This document shows positions 1 through 7,254 of a stretch of 64,000 nucleotides of DNA, piece by piece. How positions within the stretch are numbered: position 1 is the stretch's first letter; every line of letters begins with the position of its first letter. The notes under the pieces were generated by a model that worked only from the letters and a program-made list of their open reading frames with translations, was not told where the DNA came from and did no database searches. The stretch comes from a bacterium C-53. Its GTDB lineage: Bacteria; Bacillota; Clostridia; Lachnospirales; Lachnospiraceae. The position numbers and the translations under genes are program-made. The stretch spans positions 1-64,000 of the forward strand of contig RAZD01000012.1 in the NCBI GenBank assembly GCA_003612525.1. Reading direction: 5' to 3'.

Positions 1-141
1 TGATAAAATCGCCAACTATTAAAATACGGTGGAATTTAGTCCTGCACTGGAATTTACTTTTTCAAGTCAGCTTTTCTTCATATTTTCTTCATTTTCTTCT
101 TGGATAATGTGAGAAAAGTCCCTGGCTGTTGCCAAACACTT

Positions 142-1425
142 TCATGAAAGTATCCTCTTCCTATTAGAATTCCTTATATAAATGATAAAACATAGAATAC
201 TACATCCCAAATGCGATACCATCCCAAAGCCGAACATCATACAGATAAATTTCATACCTGATGTAAAGACACCTTTTAACATCAATATATACACAATTGG
301 ATAATAGATCAGATTCACAACTGCTGAAATTATAAAACAATACTGTGTCTTGCCATATCCTATTAAAATATTGTCTAATAGTACGGTATAACTGTATGCG
401 AGATAAAATGGTATTAAAGTTACTAATATCTGTTTGATTATTTCATGATTTTCAATCCCCATCACATTTTTCAAAAATAGACTGATCATCGGAATAAAAC
501 ACAGCCAAATTAAAAATGTCGCAATGATTATACTGTTATAATTTTTTATCTTTCTTAATGTTAATTTACTTCTGCATTCCTTCTTTATTATTTCCGCTAA
601 CGCTGATATCGGAATCAGCATCAGTCCCCATATAATATTATTTGCAACCCAATAATTTCCCTGTTCCGCCACTTCGTTCACCATTTTGCACACTATAACA
701 GAATAGATCAGATTATCCAGTAATATTTGAGAACCGCTAAATAAACCTATAAACAGATATTCCTCTAAAAATGATGTTTTGAAGCGAAAAGAAACTACAA
801 ATAATTTTTCTCTAAATATAAAAATCATACATAGTGCAACACATATTATGTTTATCACAATATTAGAATAAGCAACCCCATTCACTCCAAATTGAGGAAT
901 CAAAAATAAATCTCCGATTATTGTAAAGATTGTTTTCAACACAATCATTGCGTATATGTAAAATGTTTTTTCCAGAACAACAAATAATACATTTACATAA
1001 CTCACAATATTTCCAATAATAAAACCGACTGTTTCCAACTTCAGATATTCCGTCGCTTCTCGGACATGATCAGGCACCATTATCGATACTATATAACTAC
1101 AGTGTATGAAAATCAAGGCGAAAAACACGATGGAAACCGCATTCACAATCAAAAATGACTGAAAAATTCGCTCTTTCAACTTGCCAGAGTTTCCAATGCA
1201 CCTATTAAGCAGCGCATACAAAGGCACAATAAGAAACGCCTGTACCGTCTCATTAATCAGATCAAACCATTCAATGTGGCCTGCAATACCTAATCCGTCT
1301 GTTACCAGACTATCTGCAATTAAATTTGTCCTCACAAGTGTATACAGAAACGGAATAAAACTCAACAACATCAAACTACAGAATAGATTTAGTGGAAACC
1401 GACTGTCTCCTTCAGCTCTCTCCAT
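142..1425 (-). CDS. MATE-like multidrug/polysaccharide flippase-family membrane protein
   Basis: The 427-residue protein is almost entirely hydrophobic, with about 12 predicted membrane helices in two similar halves, the layout of the MATE/MOP superfamily. The N-terminal stretch with LFCSLMLLSFIPFLYTLVRT and the central QFGVNGVAYSNIVINI segment resemble the MATE repeat, where a G-V-x-G-A-A/Y-x-x-x-x motif follows helix 5. The family exports drugs or lipid-linked sugars with Na+ or H+ exchange; the substrate cannot be read here. Its AT-rich sequence differs from the core genes further right, and it sits beside Rpn-family debris, so horizontal origin is plausible. The start is the first ATG; no clear Shine-Dalgarno decides it. 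Confidence 0.7.
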   Translation of the reverse strand: MERAEGDSRFPLNLFCSLMLLSFIPFLYTLVRTNLIADSLVTDGLGIAGHIEWFDLINETVQAFLIVPLYALLNRCIGNSGKLKERIFQSFLIVNAVSIVFFALIFIHCSYIVSIMVPDHVREATEYLKLETVGFIIGNIVSYVNVLFVVLEKTFYIYAMIVLKTIFTIIGDLFLIPQFGVNGVAYSNIVINIICVALCMIFIFREKLFVVSFRFKTSFLEEYLFIGLFSGSQILLDNLIYSVIVCKMVNEVAEQGNYWVANNIIWGLMLIPISALAEIIKKECRSKLTLRKIKNYNSIIIATFLIWLCFIPMISLFLKNVMGIENHEIIKQILVTLIPFYLAYSYTVLLDNILIGYGKTQYCFIISAVVNLIYYPIVYILMLKGVFTSGMKFICMMFGFGMVSHLGCSILCFIIYIRNSNRKRILS

Positions 1426-1548
1426 ATGTCTTTATCCTTTCCATAGACATCTTTCAGTTTCTCAAAATAATACTACATCTCTACCATCCATTCAAGCATA
1501 ATAAAGGCAGAACACCTGTAAATGCTCTGCCCCGTCATGTTCCTGCAC

Positions 1549-2006
1549 TCAAATAATATGATATTCCAAATAAAGTTTCTGACGATAACCATTATCCGCC
1601 TTTATTCTGGCAATATTATTAAAACGCTTATCTTCCATCAACTTTTCCATTAACAAAAGCATTTTTCTTCTCCACGTTTTTCTCCAATTTTCACATTCTC
1701 CTGGTCTCTCATCAACAACGTCATATACTCATGCCTCCATTCCCTATTCTTCTTGGCCTCTTTTACCGCTTCTTCCAGCCTCACACTGCGGGCATCCATA
1801 TCCATGTTGATACTTTTCTGTAATTCTGGATATTCAATGCGTTCAATGTTCAAATCCGGGAGAATCCTCCGCAATAACTCTTTGCACAATTCCGGATTCT
1901 GCATTACCTTTCCAAACAGGAAATCGTTGGATATGCTTAATTCTTCCCATTTTATCCACCTGTTTTCTTTCAACAAATCACTACTGGAAAACTCTGTATG
2001 TTCCAA
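1549..2006 (-). pseudogene. Broken Rpn-family (PD-(D/E)XK) nuclease/transposase gene
   Basis: The N-terminal part (NDFLFGKVMQNPELCKELL, then SINMDMDARSVRLE) is the typical start of Rpn/TIGR01784 proteins. It jumps straight to a family C-terminal segment (EWRHEYMTLLMRDQENVKIG), so the central catalytic region is deleted. The frame then stops early at EKCFC. The neighbouring frame continues for about 35 codons (MEKLMEDKRFNNIARI to YLEYHII) and stops at 1549-1551, which is the usual Rpn tail. It is therefore both internally deleted and frameshifted near 1655. A related tail remnant lies at 3923-4120. Confidence 0.75.
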
Positions 2007-2296
2007 AAGCCCTTTTATCTATCTTTATTATACACAGCCTTCCGGCAAATTACAATAAACCGAGAAACTGTCTCCTGACACTTTTCCTTTTTAATCTTTC
2101 AGGATAACCTGCGGCACATTTTTCCTGCTCTTTGTTGTAAATGAGTATGCTTTCGTCCTGCCGCTATACCCAAGAAAGAAACCCCTTTACGCCAGCTTCC
2201 TGCCAGTTCAGATGGATATGGCAATATAAAAATTCACTCAGCTGAAATATTAGAAGAAAAAACATTTCTCTCAATCAGGTATCCTTTCGCACAAAA

Positions 2297-2446
2297 ATAC
2301 AGAGAACCCAATTAAGAAATTACAGGGATAATAAGATACAACGTCTGGATATCGACATTCTGAAGCGCCTGTGCTATGTGTTGGAGTGCAGTCTGACTGA
2401 TTTGATAGAATATATCCCGCCAGAAGAAGCACAGACTCTGCAATAA
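2297..2446 (+). pseudogene. Possible remnant of a Cro/CI-type HTH regulator (C-terminal part)
   Basis: On the plus strand an open stretch reads QRLDIDILKRLCYVLECSLT followed by DLIEYIPPEE and a stop at 2444-2446. This matches the last helices of small HTH_26/YozG-type regulators (pattern L..LC..L.C...D..EY). No start codon or N-terminal recognition helix is present upstream, so only a fragment remains. The rest of 2007-2565 shows no supportable gene; an opposite-strand frame covering this stretch looks like a shadow. Confidence 0.4.
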
Positions 2447-2565
2447 AAACCTACGTTGTAAGAACTTTATTGTCATGAACAGTAAAACCCCATGAAAGCC
2501 ATAAACTCCCATGGGGGGGGTAAAATATAACTCTTATTCTCTTTGGTCATTAAGAACATACATTC

Positions 2566-2619
2566 TTTTTCGCACTTACTTGTGACATGGTTCTCCATAT
2601 CATACCTAAGTGCGAAAAA
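2566..2619. repeat. Long imperfect palindrome at the left end of the rlmH-linked element
   Basis: Perfect 13-bp inverted arms (TTTTTCGCACTTA at 2566-2578 and its complement at 2607-2619) flank a 28-bp centre that is itself about two-thirds palindromic. The left arm belongs to a near-copy of the rlmH 3' end. The right arm reads CCATATCATACCTAAGTGC on the plus strand, an inverted relative of the rlmH tail CCATATCACAAGTAAGTGC. This gives the 2594-4261 segment related inverted ends. Confidence 0.6.
2569..2593. repeat. Direct repeat of the rlmH 3' end (distal copy)
   Basis: These 25 bp match 4237-4261 at 24 positions; the one difference is C versus T within GTGAYATGG. Read on the minus strand it encodes E-P-C-H-K-stop, the end of RlmH (E-P-Y-H-K-stop), followed by the same AAGTGCGAA. 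No rlmH sequence lies upstream of it, so it is a duplicated attachment-like site. Confidence 0.75.
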
Positions 2620-2631
2620 TCTCGTAATATT

Positions 2632-2668
2632 ATTTCAGACAGAACACAAAAAATGCTCTGCCTGAAAT
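2632..2668 (-). terminator. Terminator-like hairpin after the Rpn tail cassette
   Basis: Arms of 12 bp (ATTTCAGACAGA and TCTGCCTGAAAT, 11 pairs) enclose a 13-nt loop directly after the stop of the 2671 reading frame. The U-run is weak, so termination strength is uncertain. A shorter relative (GGCAGA...TCTGCC) follows the broken Rpn gene near 1506-1531. Confidence 0.45.
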
Positions 2669-2670
2669 AT

Positions 2671-2856
2671 TTAACATATTTCTTTTAAGTACGTTTCTGC
2701 TGTTTCTTCTGTCAGACCAAACTTTTCACAGATTTGTTTCAGAATAACGTCACTTGATATTTGTAGCTCTTTCAGTGTTAAAATCATAGCTGTTATTCCT
2801 TTATCAATTCCCTTTTGAATTCCTTTCTCCTCCACACCCTTACTTAAATTACACAT
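2671..2856 (-). CDS. Detached Rpn C-terminal tail cassette / possible small RpnS-like protein
   Basis: The frame encodes only the C-terminal region of an Rpn nuclease (MCNLSKGVEEKG, then a helical tail ending TAETYLKEIC). Its first 53 bp repeat (2822-2874) is identical to 3037-3089 inside the intact upstream Rpn gene. The copy keeps an AGGTG ribosome-binding site 6 nt before the ATG at 2856 (a GTG at 2865 is also in frame), so it could be translated alone. Otherwise it serves as a spare 3' end: recombination between the repeats would replace the intact gene's tail in frame. Some E. coli Rpn genes are known to produce a short C-terminal protein from an internal start; that this happens here is inference. 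Confidence 0.5.
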   Translation of the reverse strand: MCNLSKGVEEKGIQKGIDKGITAMILTLKELQISSDVILKQICEKFGLTEETAETYLKEIC

Positions 2857-2874
2857 AAGCGACACCTCACTTTC
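2822..2874. repeat. 53-bp exact direct repeat, copy 1 (Rpn tail)
   Basis: Identical to 3037-3089 and read in the same frame on the minus strand. The 215-bp spacing means one crossover would delete 215 bp and join the upstream nuclease to this tail. Confidence 0.85.
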
Positions 2875-2900
2875 TGAGAATATCAGTTAAAAAATGAAGG

Positions 2901-3845
2901 CTACGCCTTTTCCACTTCTTTTAAGTATATTTTTGCTGCTTCTTCTGTTACTCGAAATTTTTCCTTTAACTTTTTTATTATTACATCTTCTGATAACATT
3001 ACATCTTTGTAAGCAGTAATGGCTCCATAAATCTTCCCTTTCTCCTCCACACCCTTACTTAAATTACACATAAGCGACACCTCACTTTCCAATGTCTGAG
3101 TCATTCTGATATGAAAATCTTCCTCCAATATCTGACACTTGTCCTGCGAACCTGTCTCCGTGGACAGAAGCACATTCAACAGTTTTAATAAATCCGTACC
3201 TGAATCACCCTCTTTCCCAAGACAAATCATGACAGCCGCCATCAAATCATAATCCGCTTTCCGTTCCTTTACACTGCCCACCAGATTTTCTTCCGCAATG
3301 TAATAACGGGTAATGCTGTTTTCACGGCTCTTTGGCGGATTCATACAAATCCATATGCTGTATACTTTTTTGATATTCTCATAGTGAGAATTTGTAAACT
3401 CTGTTCCATATTGGGCGGAAATCATCCGGCTGCAGTAATAGATTCCCCTCTTTATCAGCGGATAACCCGGATAAAAATCATTCTGGGCTTCTATATTGAT
3501 AATTAAACGAATCAATTCCCCGGATACAGGAGCTATTGCCAGAAAGCGGATATCATAGGTAACAGTTCCCTCCGTTATAGAAGTATCTTCGTTTCCGGCT
3601 CCCTGTATCATAGAAACACAGTTGGATTCATCTGGGGCAACTGCCACTTCGCCCACCTGTGGTGTACCTTCAATATATTTTTCCGCAATCTCTTCCACGT
3701 CACAGTCACGGTATTCTTCCAGACAGTCCTTCATAATCCATGCCAGAATAATCTTTTCCGAAAGCAGCCGCTTGCAGGCCGCATCATAACTGGCTTTCTC
3801 ATCAGCCACACGGATGTTTTTCGCTATGGTAGTATCTGTATTCAT
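2901..3845 (-). CDS. Rpn family recombination-promoting nuclease / PD-(D/E)XK family putative transposase
   Basis: The 314-residue protein starts at the ATG preceded by AGAGGTGAG; an ATG 17 codons upstream lacks a site. The PD-(D/E)XK core is visible as TYDIRFLAIAP (Asp) followed by LIRLIINIEAQND (the E-x-Q motif), then the family stretch YPLIKRGIYYCSRMISAQYG and IWICMNPP. A polar helical tail closes the protein. Rpn proteins are DNA endonucleases that stimulate RecA-independent recombination; several are linked to phage defence. The 53-bp repeat at 3037-3089 lies at the junction of core and tail and contains an internal ATG (3071) with its own AGGTG. The gene appears intact among broken relatives. 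Confidence 0.85.
   Translation of the reverse strand: MNTDTTIAKNIRVADEKASYDAACKRLLSEKIILAWIMKDCLEEYRDCDVEEIAEKYIEGTPQVGEVAVAPDESNCVSMIQGAGNEDTSITEGTVTYDIRFLAIAPVSGELIRLIINIEAQNDFYPGYPLIKRGIYYCSRMISAQYGTEFTNSHYENIKKVYSIWICMNPPKSRENSITRYYIAEENLVGSVKERKADYDLMAAVMICLGKEGDSGTDLLKLLNVLLSTETGSQDKCQILEEDFHIRMTQTLESEVSLMCNLSKGVEEKGKIYGAITAYKDVMLSEDVIIKKLKEKFRVTEEAAKIYLKEVEKA
3037..3089. repeat. 53-bp exact direct repeat, copy 2 (inside intact Rpn gene)
   Basis: Matches 2822-2874 base for base and encodes SEVSLMCNLSKGVEEKG and flanking residues. Beyond it the two tails differ in sequence but keep the same helical pattern (EKF.(V/L)TEE.A..YLKE). Confidence 0.85.
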
Positions 3846-3922
3846 GGCCTCACCTCTTGCTTCTCGCTTACATTTTATCATATTCCATGCTAGCAAACCA
3901 GCTTATTATCACTTTAAGCTCT

Positions 3923-4120
3923 CTACAACTTTTTTCTTTCCTGAACAATATGATACCCTTTATACAGTTCTACACGATAATTTTTATCATCTTTTATTCT
4001 TTCTATTTCATTAAATCTTTAGTCTGCTATCAGCCTTTGGATTAACATGAACATCTTTTCTTCTCCTTCTTTCCTCTTTTCTCTATCCCGCATTTCCAAT
4101 GTCATAATCTCCGCTCCCAT
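3923..4120 (-). pseudogene. Decayed Rpn C-terminal remnant
   Basis: From an ATG at 4120 the minus strand reads MTLEMRDREKRKEGEEKMFM and LIQRLIAD, then a stop at 4019-4021. It continues in the same frame as RFNEIERIKDDKNYRVELYK and GYHI to a stop at 3923. This is the same tail as the frameshifted gene at 1549-2006 (MTLLMRDQE...; KRFNNIARIK...LYLEYHII). A stop also sits directly before the ATG, so nothing of the catalytic part survives here. Confidence 0.7.
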
Positions 4121-4236
4121 CTACAACGTACCTAAGTGCATAAATTCGTCAAATATTATCTTAAAACGACTTTTGCCAACCCTCTATTTCCCGCCTAAAT
4201 CTTAGCTTTCCTGCACTTTCTGCCCTTCCTCAAAAC

Positions 4237-4261
4237 TTCGCACTTACTTGTGATATGGTTC
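4237..4261. repeat. Direct repeat of the rlmH 3' end (copy inside rlmH)
   Basis: It overlaps the last codons and stop of rlmH and matches 2569-2593 at 24 of 25 positions. A partial relative (TACCTAAGTGC plus an AT-rich stretch) lies at 4129-4160 and resembles 2603-2635. Confidence 0.75.
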
Positions 4262-4726
4262 ATTCGCATTAATCCGAAAACACCGGTAAATCTGCTCCAA
4301 CAAAATCACCCGCATCAACTGATGCGGGTATGTCATTTTCCCAAAACTTAATTTTTCGTCCGCCCTGTCAGAAACATCAGGGTGAAGCCCCAGAGAACCT
4401 CCTATTACAAAAACAAGATGGCTTTCTCCATAAACTCCAAGTTTTTCCACATGCTTTGCAAACTCTACGGAGTCCATCATCTTTCCACCAATTTCAAGCG
4501 TGACTACATAAGCGCCTTCCGGAACTTTTGAAAGAATACGGACGCTCTCAGTCTTTAAAATCTGCTCATTCACAGATGATGCCGCTTTATCAGGAGTCTT
4601 CTCATCCGCCACCTCGATCAGATTCAGGCGGCAGTATTTTGACAGCCTCTTTCCATACTCTTTGACAGCATCCACAAAATATTTTTCTTTTATTTTTCCA
4701 ACTGCAATTATCGTTATCTTATTCAT
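4244..4726 (-). CDS. rlmH: 23S rRNA (pseudouridine1915-N3)-methyltransferase RlmH
   Basis: RlmH is a SPOUT methyltransferase that methylates pseudouridine 1915 in helix 69 of 23S rRNA on the assembled 70S ribosome. The 160-residue protein starts MNKITIIAVGKIKEKY, as in the family. The SAM-binding knot is visible as VFVIGGSLGLHPDV and KMTYPHQLMRVILLEQIYR, and it ends with the invariant E-P-Y-H-K. The chosen ATG overlaps the stop of the upstream zinc-ribbon gene by 8 bp, so the two are likely translated together; longer in-frame starts would extend beyond the family's usual length. Its 3' end is the probable target of the adjacent inserted segment. Confidence 0.95.
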   Translation of the reverse strand: MNKITIIAVGKIKEKYFVDAVKEYGKRLSKYCRLNLIEVADEKTPDKAASSVNEQILKTESVRILSKVPEGAYVVTLEIGGKMMDSVEFAKHVEKLGVYGESHLVFVIGGSLGLHPDVSDRADEKLSFGKMTYPHQLMRVILLEQIYRCFRINANEPYHK

Positions 4727-5429
4727 AAATCTCATGAAAGAAATCATCTGCAATTTTATTCAGATAAGATTCATCAAGCTCCATATATTTTGACTGGATA
4801 CTCTGCCTGATTTTCTCAATACGGCTATAGTACAGTAAAGCTTCCGAACGTTCTTCTTCATCTGCTATACCGTCACAATCTAAGTCCTCTCTTGAAAAGG
4901 ATTTCATAAACCATGTGTGAATTTCCTCAGTCAACGCTTCTTCCTCACATGCCGCCTTCGCGTATTTTTTAGCTGAGTCAAAAGATCTGACTCCGGTCAC
5001 AATAAACGCTGCGAAAAGAGCCGACATTACACCGTAAGAAAGATACTTCACATTCGCGGCAAAATGAATAGGAATTATCCCCAGCATAATAAGAATCATG
5101 GTAGCAAGACCTGCAACCCCAACGATCAAAAGCGTCCACGCGGAAGATTTAAATTCTTCCGCCCGCTGTGCACTGGACCTGTAAACCTGCAGCTTCCTGT
5201 TTTCAATGCCGGGAGTTCCTTCTTCCGCTACGTTCTTCTCTTCCTGACTTTCTTTTATCTTTTGAAGCATTTCCGGATGCGCTTTTACCCAATCTTCAAA
5301 ACCGCCGTCAAACTCATTACCACTGTCTTCCTCTTCAGGCGGAAGTTCTTCTACAAGCGGCACATGACAATCTGCACATTCTTCTATTCCTTCTCTATAT
5401 TCGTTTCTGCATTTCGGACACCATGCCAT
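4719..5429 (-). CDS. Zinc-ribbon membrane protein of unknown function
   Basis: The 236-residue protein opens with a zinc ribbon (CPKC at 4-7, CADC at 17-20), followed by an acidic linker (EELPPEEEDSGNEFDGGF). Two predicted membrane helices (TLLIVGVAGLATMILIMLG and YLSYGVMSALFAAFIVTGV) sit around residues 97-150. The C-terminal soluble part is acidic and contains a DCDGIADEEE stretch that resembles a calcium-binding loop. Similar CxxC-linker-TM proteins are common in Lachnospiraceae, but no function is known to me. It is followed without a gap by rlmH and preceded by a Dabb-family gene. Confidence 0.7.
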   Translation of the reverse strand: MAWCPKCRNEYREGIEECADCHVPLVEELPPEEEDSGNEFDGGFEDWVKAHPEMLQKIKESQEEKNVAEEGTPGIENRKLQVYRSSAQRAEEFKSSAWTLLIVGVAGLATMILIMLGIIPIHFAANVKYLSYGVMSALFAAFIVTGVRSFDSAKKYAKAACEEEALTEEIHTWFMKSFSREDLDCDGIADEEERSEALLYYSRIEKIRQSIQSKYMELDESYLNKIADDFFHEIYE

Positions 5430-5479
5430 ATACCTGTACCATCCTTTTCAATCATTCAAACCATTCATACCGTCTAAAT

Positions 5480-5785
5480 TTATTCAGAGACAGAGTAATC
5501 AAAACATGCCCTGTCTTTTGTCCTTGCAACAATGTATTCCTTTGCCTTAAGATGTTCAGGATGAACCTGATACGCATTCAATGCATCTTCCGACACAAAA
5601 TCAGCAAAAAGCAGAATATCCCTGTTGCTCGATTCAAACTCATTAAAAATTACTTTAAGATCTACCACACCATCAACAACAGCCGCTGCTGCTTCCAGCC
5701 TTTCTCGTATTTCCTTTTTTGCCGCTTCTCTTTCTTCTTTTGACAACGAATCCTGAAAATTCCAGGCAACCAGATGCCTTACCAT
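5480..5785 (-). CDS. Dabb (stress-responsive A/B barrel) family protein
   Basis: The 101-residue protein has the Dabb pattern: N-terminal MVRHLVAWNF, a central helix rich in E/K/A, then LKVIFNEF and DILLFADFVSEDALNAY, with a late VHPEH histidine motif. Dabb proteins form dimeric ferredoxin-like barrels; some are enzymes (olivetolic acid cyclase, limonene-1,2-diol-type enzymes) but most bacterial members are uncharacterised. It lies between nfnB and the zinc-ribbon gene on the same strand. Confidence 0.85.
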   Translation of the reverse strand: MVRHLVAWNFQDSLSKEEREAAKKEIRERLEAAAAVVDGVVDLKVIFNEFESSNRDILLFADFVSEDALNAYQVHPEHLKAKEYIVARTKDRACFDYSVSE

Positions 5786-5843
5786 AACTCTTTCCGCCTT
5801 TCTCCAAATTAAACAAATGACTTTTCAGCCCTTAAACGGATAT

Positions 5844-7226
5844 CTATGAACGCAAATATTCATCAATCCCTTTTGCTGCTGCTTTTCCAGCGCCCATTGC
5901 CAAAATCACCGTCGCAGCGCCTGTTACTGCATCACCGCCTGCATATACCCCTTCCTTTGTTGTCTTTCCAAATTCTTCATCGGCAACAATGCATTTCCAC
6001 CTATTAACCTCAAGTCCCTCTGTTGTTGAGGAGATCAAAGGATTCGGTGATGTTCCGAGCGACATGATAACCGTATCCACATCCATAACAAAGTCCGAGC
6101 CATCCTTGACCACCGGACGTCTTCTGCCCGACTCATCCGGCTCACCAAGTTCCATCCTTACGCATTTCATACCGCTGACCCAGCCATTTTCATTGACGAG
6201 AATTTCCGTAGGATTTGTAAGAAGATCAAAAATAATCCCCTCTTCTTTTGCATGATGAACTTCTTCCACTCTGGCAGGAAGCTCTTCTTCACTTCTCCTA
6301 TACACAATATGCACCTCAGCGCCAAGTCGAAGCGCTGTTCTCGCCGCATCCATAGCAACATTTCCACCGCCGATGACAGCAACCTTCTTGCCTGTCTTTA
6401 TTGGCGTATCGTAATCATCCAGAAACGCTTTCATAAGATTGTTTCTTGTAAGATACTCATTTGCGGAAAACACGCCGCCCGCCTGCTCACCGGGAATTCC
6501 CATAAATTTGGGAAGTCCTGCACCTGAGCCGATGAATACGGCATCAAATCCCTCCTCTGTAAGAAGCGCGTCAATCGTTGTAGATTTCCCTATTACTACA
6601 TTGGTCTCTATCTTTACGCCAAGCGCTTTCACATTCTCAATTTCCGCTTTTACTACGCTCTCTTTGGGAAGACGAAACTCAGGAATCCCATATACAAGCA
6701 CTCCCCCTACTTCATGAAGCGCCTCAAAAATTGTGACGTCATGCCCCATCTTTGCAAGTTCTCCTGCGCAGGTGAGCCCCGCCGGGCCGGAACCAATTAC
6801 AGCCACTTTCTTTCCTGTTTTCTCCTGGTTTACCTCCGGCTTGATTCCTTTCTCTCTTGCCCAGTCAGCTACATATCTCTCCAGCTTGCCAATTGAAACA
6901 GGCTCGCCCTTAATTCCTCTGATGCATTTTCCCTCGCACTGGCTCTCCTGCGGACACACGCGGCCGCAAACAGCCGGAAGAGAAGACGCCTCTGCAATTA
7001 CCTTGCTTGCCGCCTCAATATCTCCATTTTTCACACACTCAATAAATCCGGGAATGTTGATTGCAACAGGGCACCCCTTTATGCACTGCGCATTCTTGCA
7101 CCCAATACATCTCACAGCCTCTTCTTTTGCTTCTTCATCATTGTATCCGAGGCAGACTTCATCGAAATTTGTCGCCCTTACCTTTGGTTCCTGCTCCCTT
7201 ACCGGGACTTTCTTTAATACATCCAT
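5844..7226 (-). CDS. nfnB: NADH-dependent reduced ferredoxin:NADP+ oxidoreductase, large subunit (GltA-like)
   Basis: The 460-residue flavoprotein begins with Cys clusters (C40, C43, C48, C52, then CGRVCPQESQCEGKC) that bind two [4Fe-4S] centres, as in the glutamate synthase small-subunit family. A FAD site (VIGSGPAGLTCAGELAKMG) and an NADPH site (VIGGGNVAMDAARTALRLGA followed by VYRRSEEELPAR) come next. Paired with the FNR-like gene 28 bp upstream it forms the Nfn transhydrogenase, which bifurcates electrons from NADPH to NAD+ and ferredoxin or runs in reverse. Because this partner is an FNR and no gltB is present, glutamate synthase is the less likely role. Confidence 0.9.
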   Translation of the reverse strand: MDVLKKVPVREQEPKVRATNFDEVCLGYNDEEAKEEAVRCIGCKNAQCIKGCPVAINIPGFIECVKNGDIEAASKVIAEASSLPAVCGRVCPQESQCEGKCIRGIKGEPVSIGKLERYVADWAREKGIKPEVNQEKTGKKVAVIGSGPAGLTCAGELAKMGHDVTIFEALHEVGGVLVYGIPEFRLPKESVVKAEIENVKALGVKIETNVVIGKSTTIDALLTEEGFDAVFIGSGAGLPKFMGIPGEQAGGVFSANEYLTRNNLMKAFLDDYDTPIKTGKKVAVIGGGNVAMDAARTALRLGAEVHIVYRRSEEELPARVEEVHHAKEEGIIFDLLTNPTEILVNENGWVSGMKCVRMELGEPDESGRRRPVVKDGSDFVMDVDTVIMSLGTSPNPLISSTTEGLEVNRWKCIVADEEFGKTTKEGVYAGGDAVTGAATVILAMGAGKAAAKGIDEYLRS

Positions 7227-7254
7227 CGTCTATATTCCTTTCTGTCCGATTCCT

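Larger units (their letters stand above)
2569..4261 (-). mobile_element. Candidate Rpn-bearing insertion at the 3' end of rlmH
   Basis: The segment is bounded by 25-bp direct repeats (24/25 identical) of the rlmH 3' end and has related inverted sequences at its ends. It carries one intact Rpn gene, a detached Rpn tail and a decayed Rpn remnant. SCC elements of staphylococci insert at the same conserved codons of rlmH and create such repeats, and the integration leaves rlmH intact here too. No ccr-type or other recombinase lies inside, so this would be a decayed or non-autonomous element. A recombination-derived duplication is the alternative. Confidence 0.5.

Noticed and set aside
104-125. 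GTGAGAAAAGTC near the left edge, similar to the punA leader
   Set aside because: Only 12 bases match, on the plus strand with no gene following; likely chance.
2312-2512. 66-codon minus-strand frame
   Set aside because: It is antisense to a better HTH-remnant reading, has no ribosome-binding site and no plausible protein features.
2513-2520. Run of eight G, possible phase-variation tract
   Set aside because: No gene or promoter reads through it; it follows a weak CCCCATG/CATGGGG hairpin.
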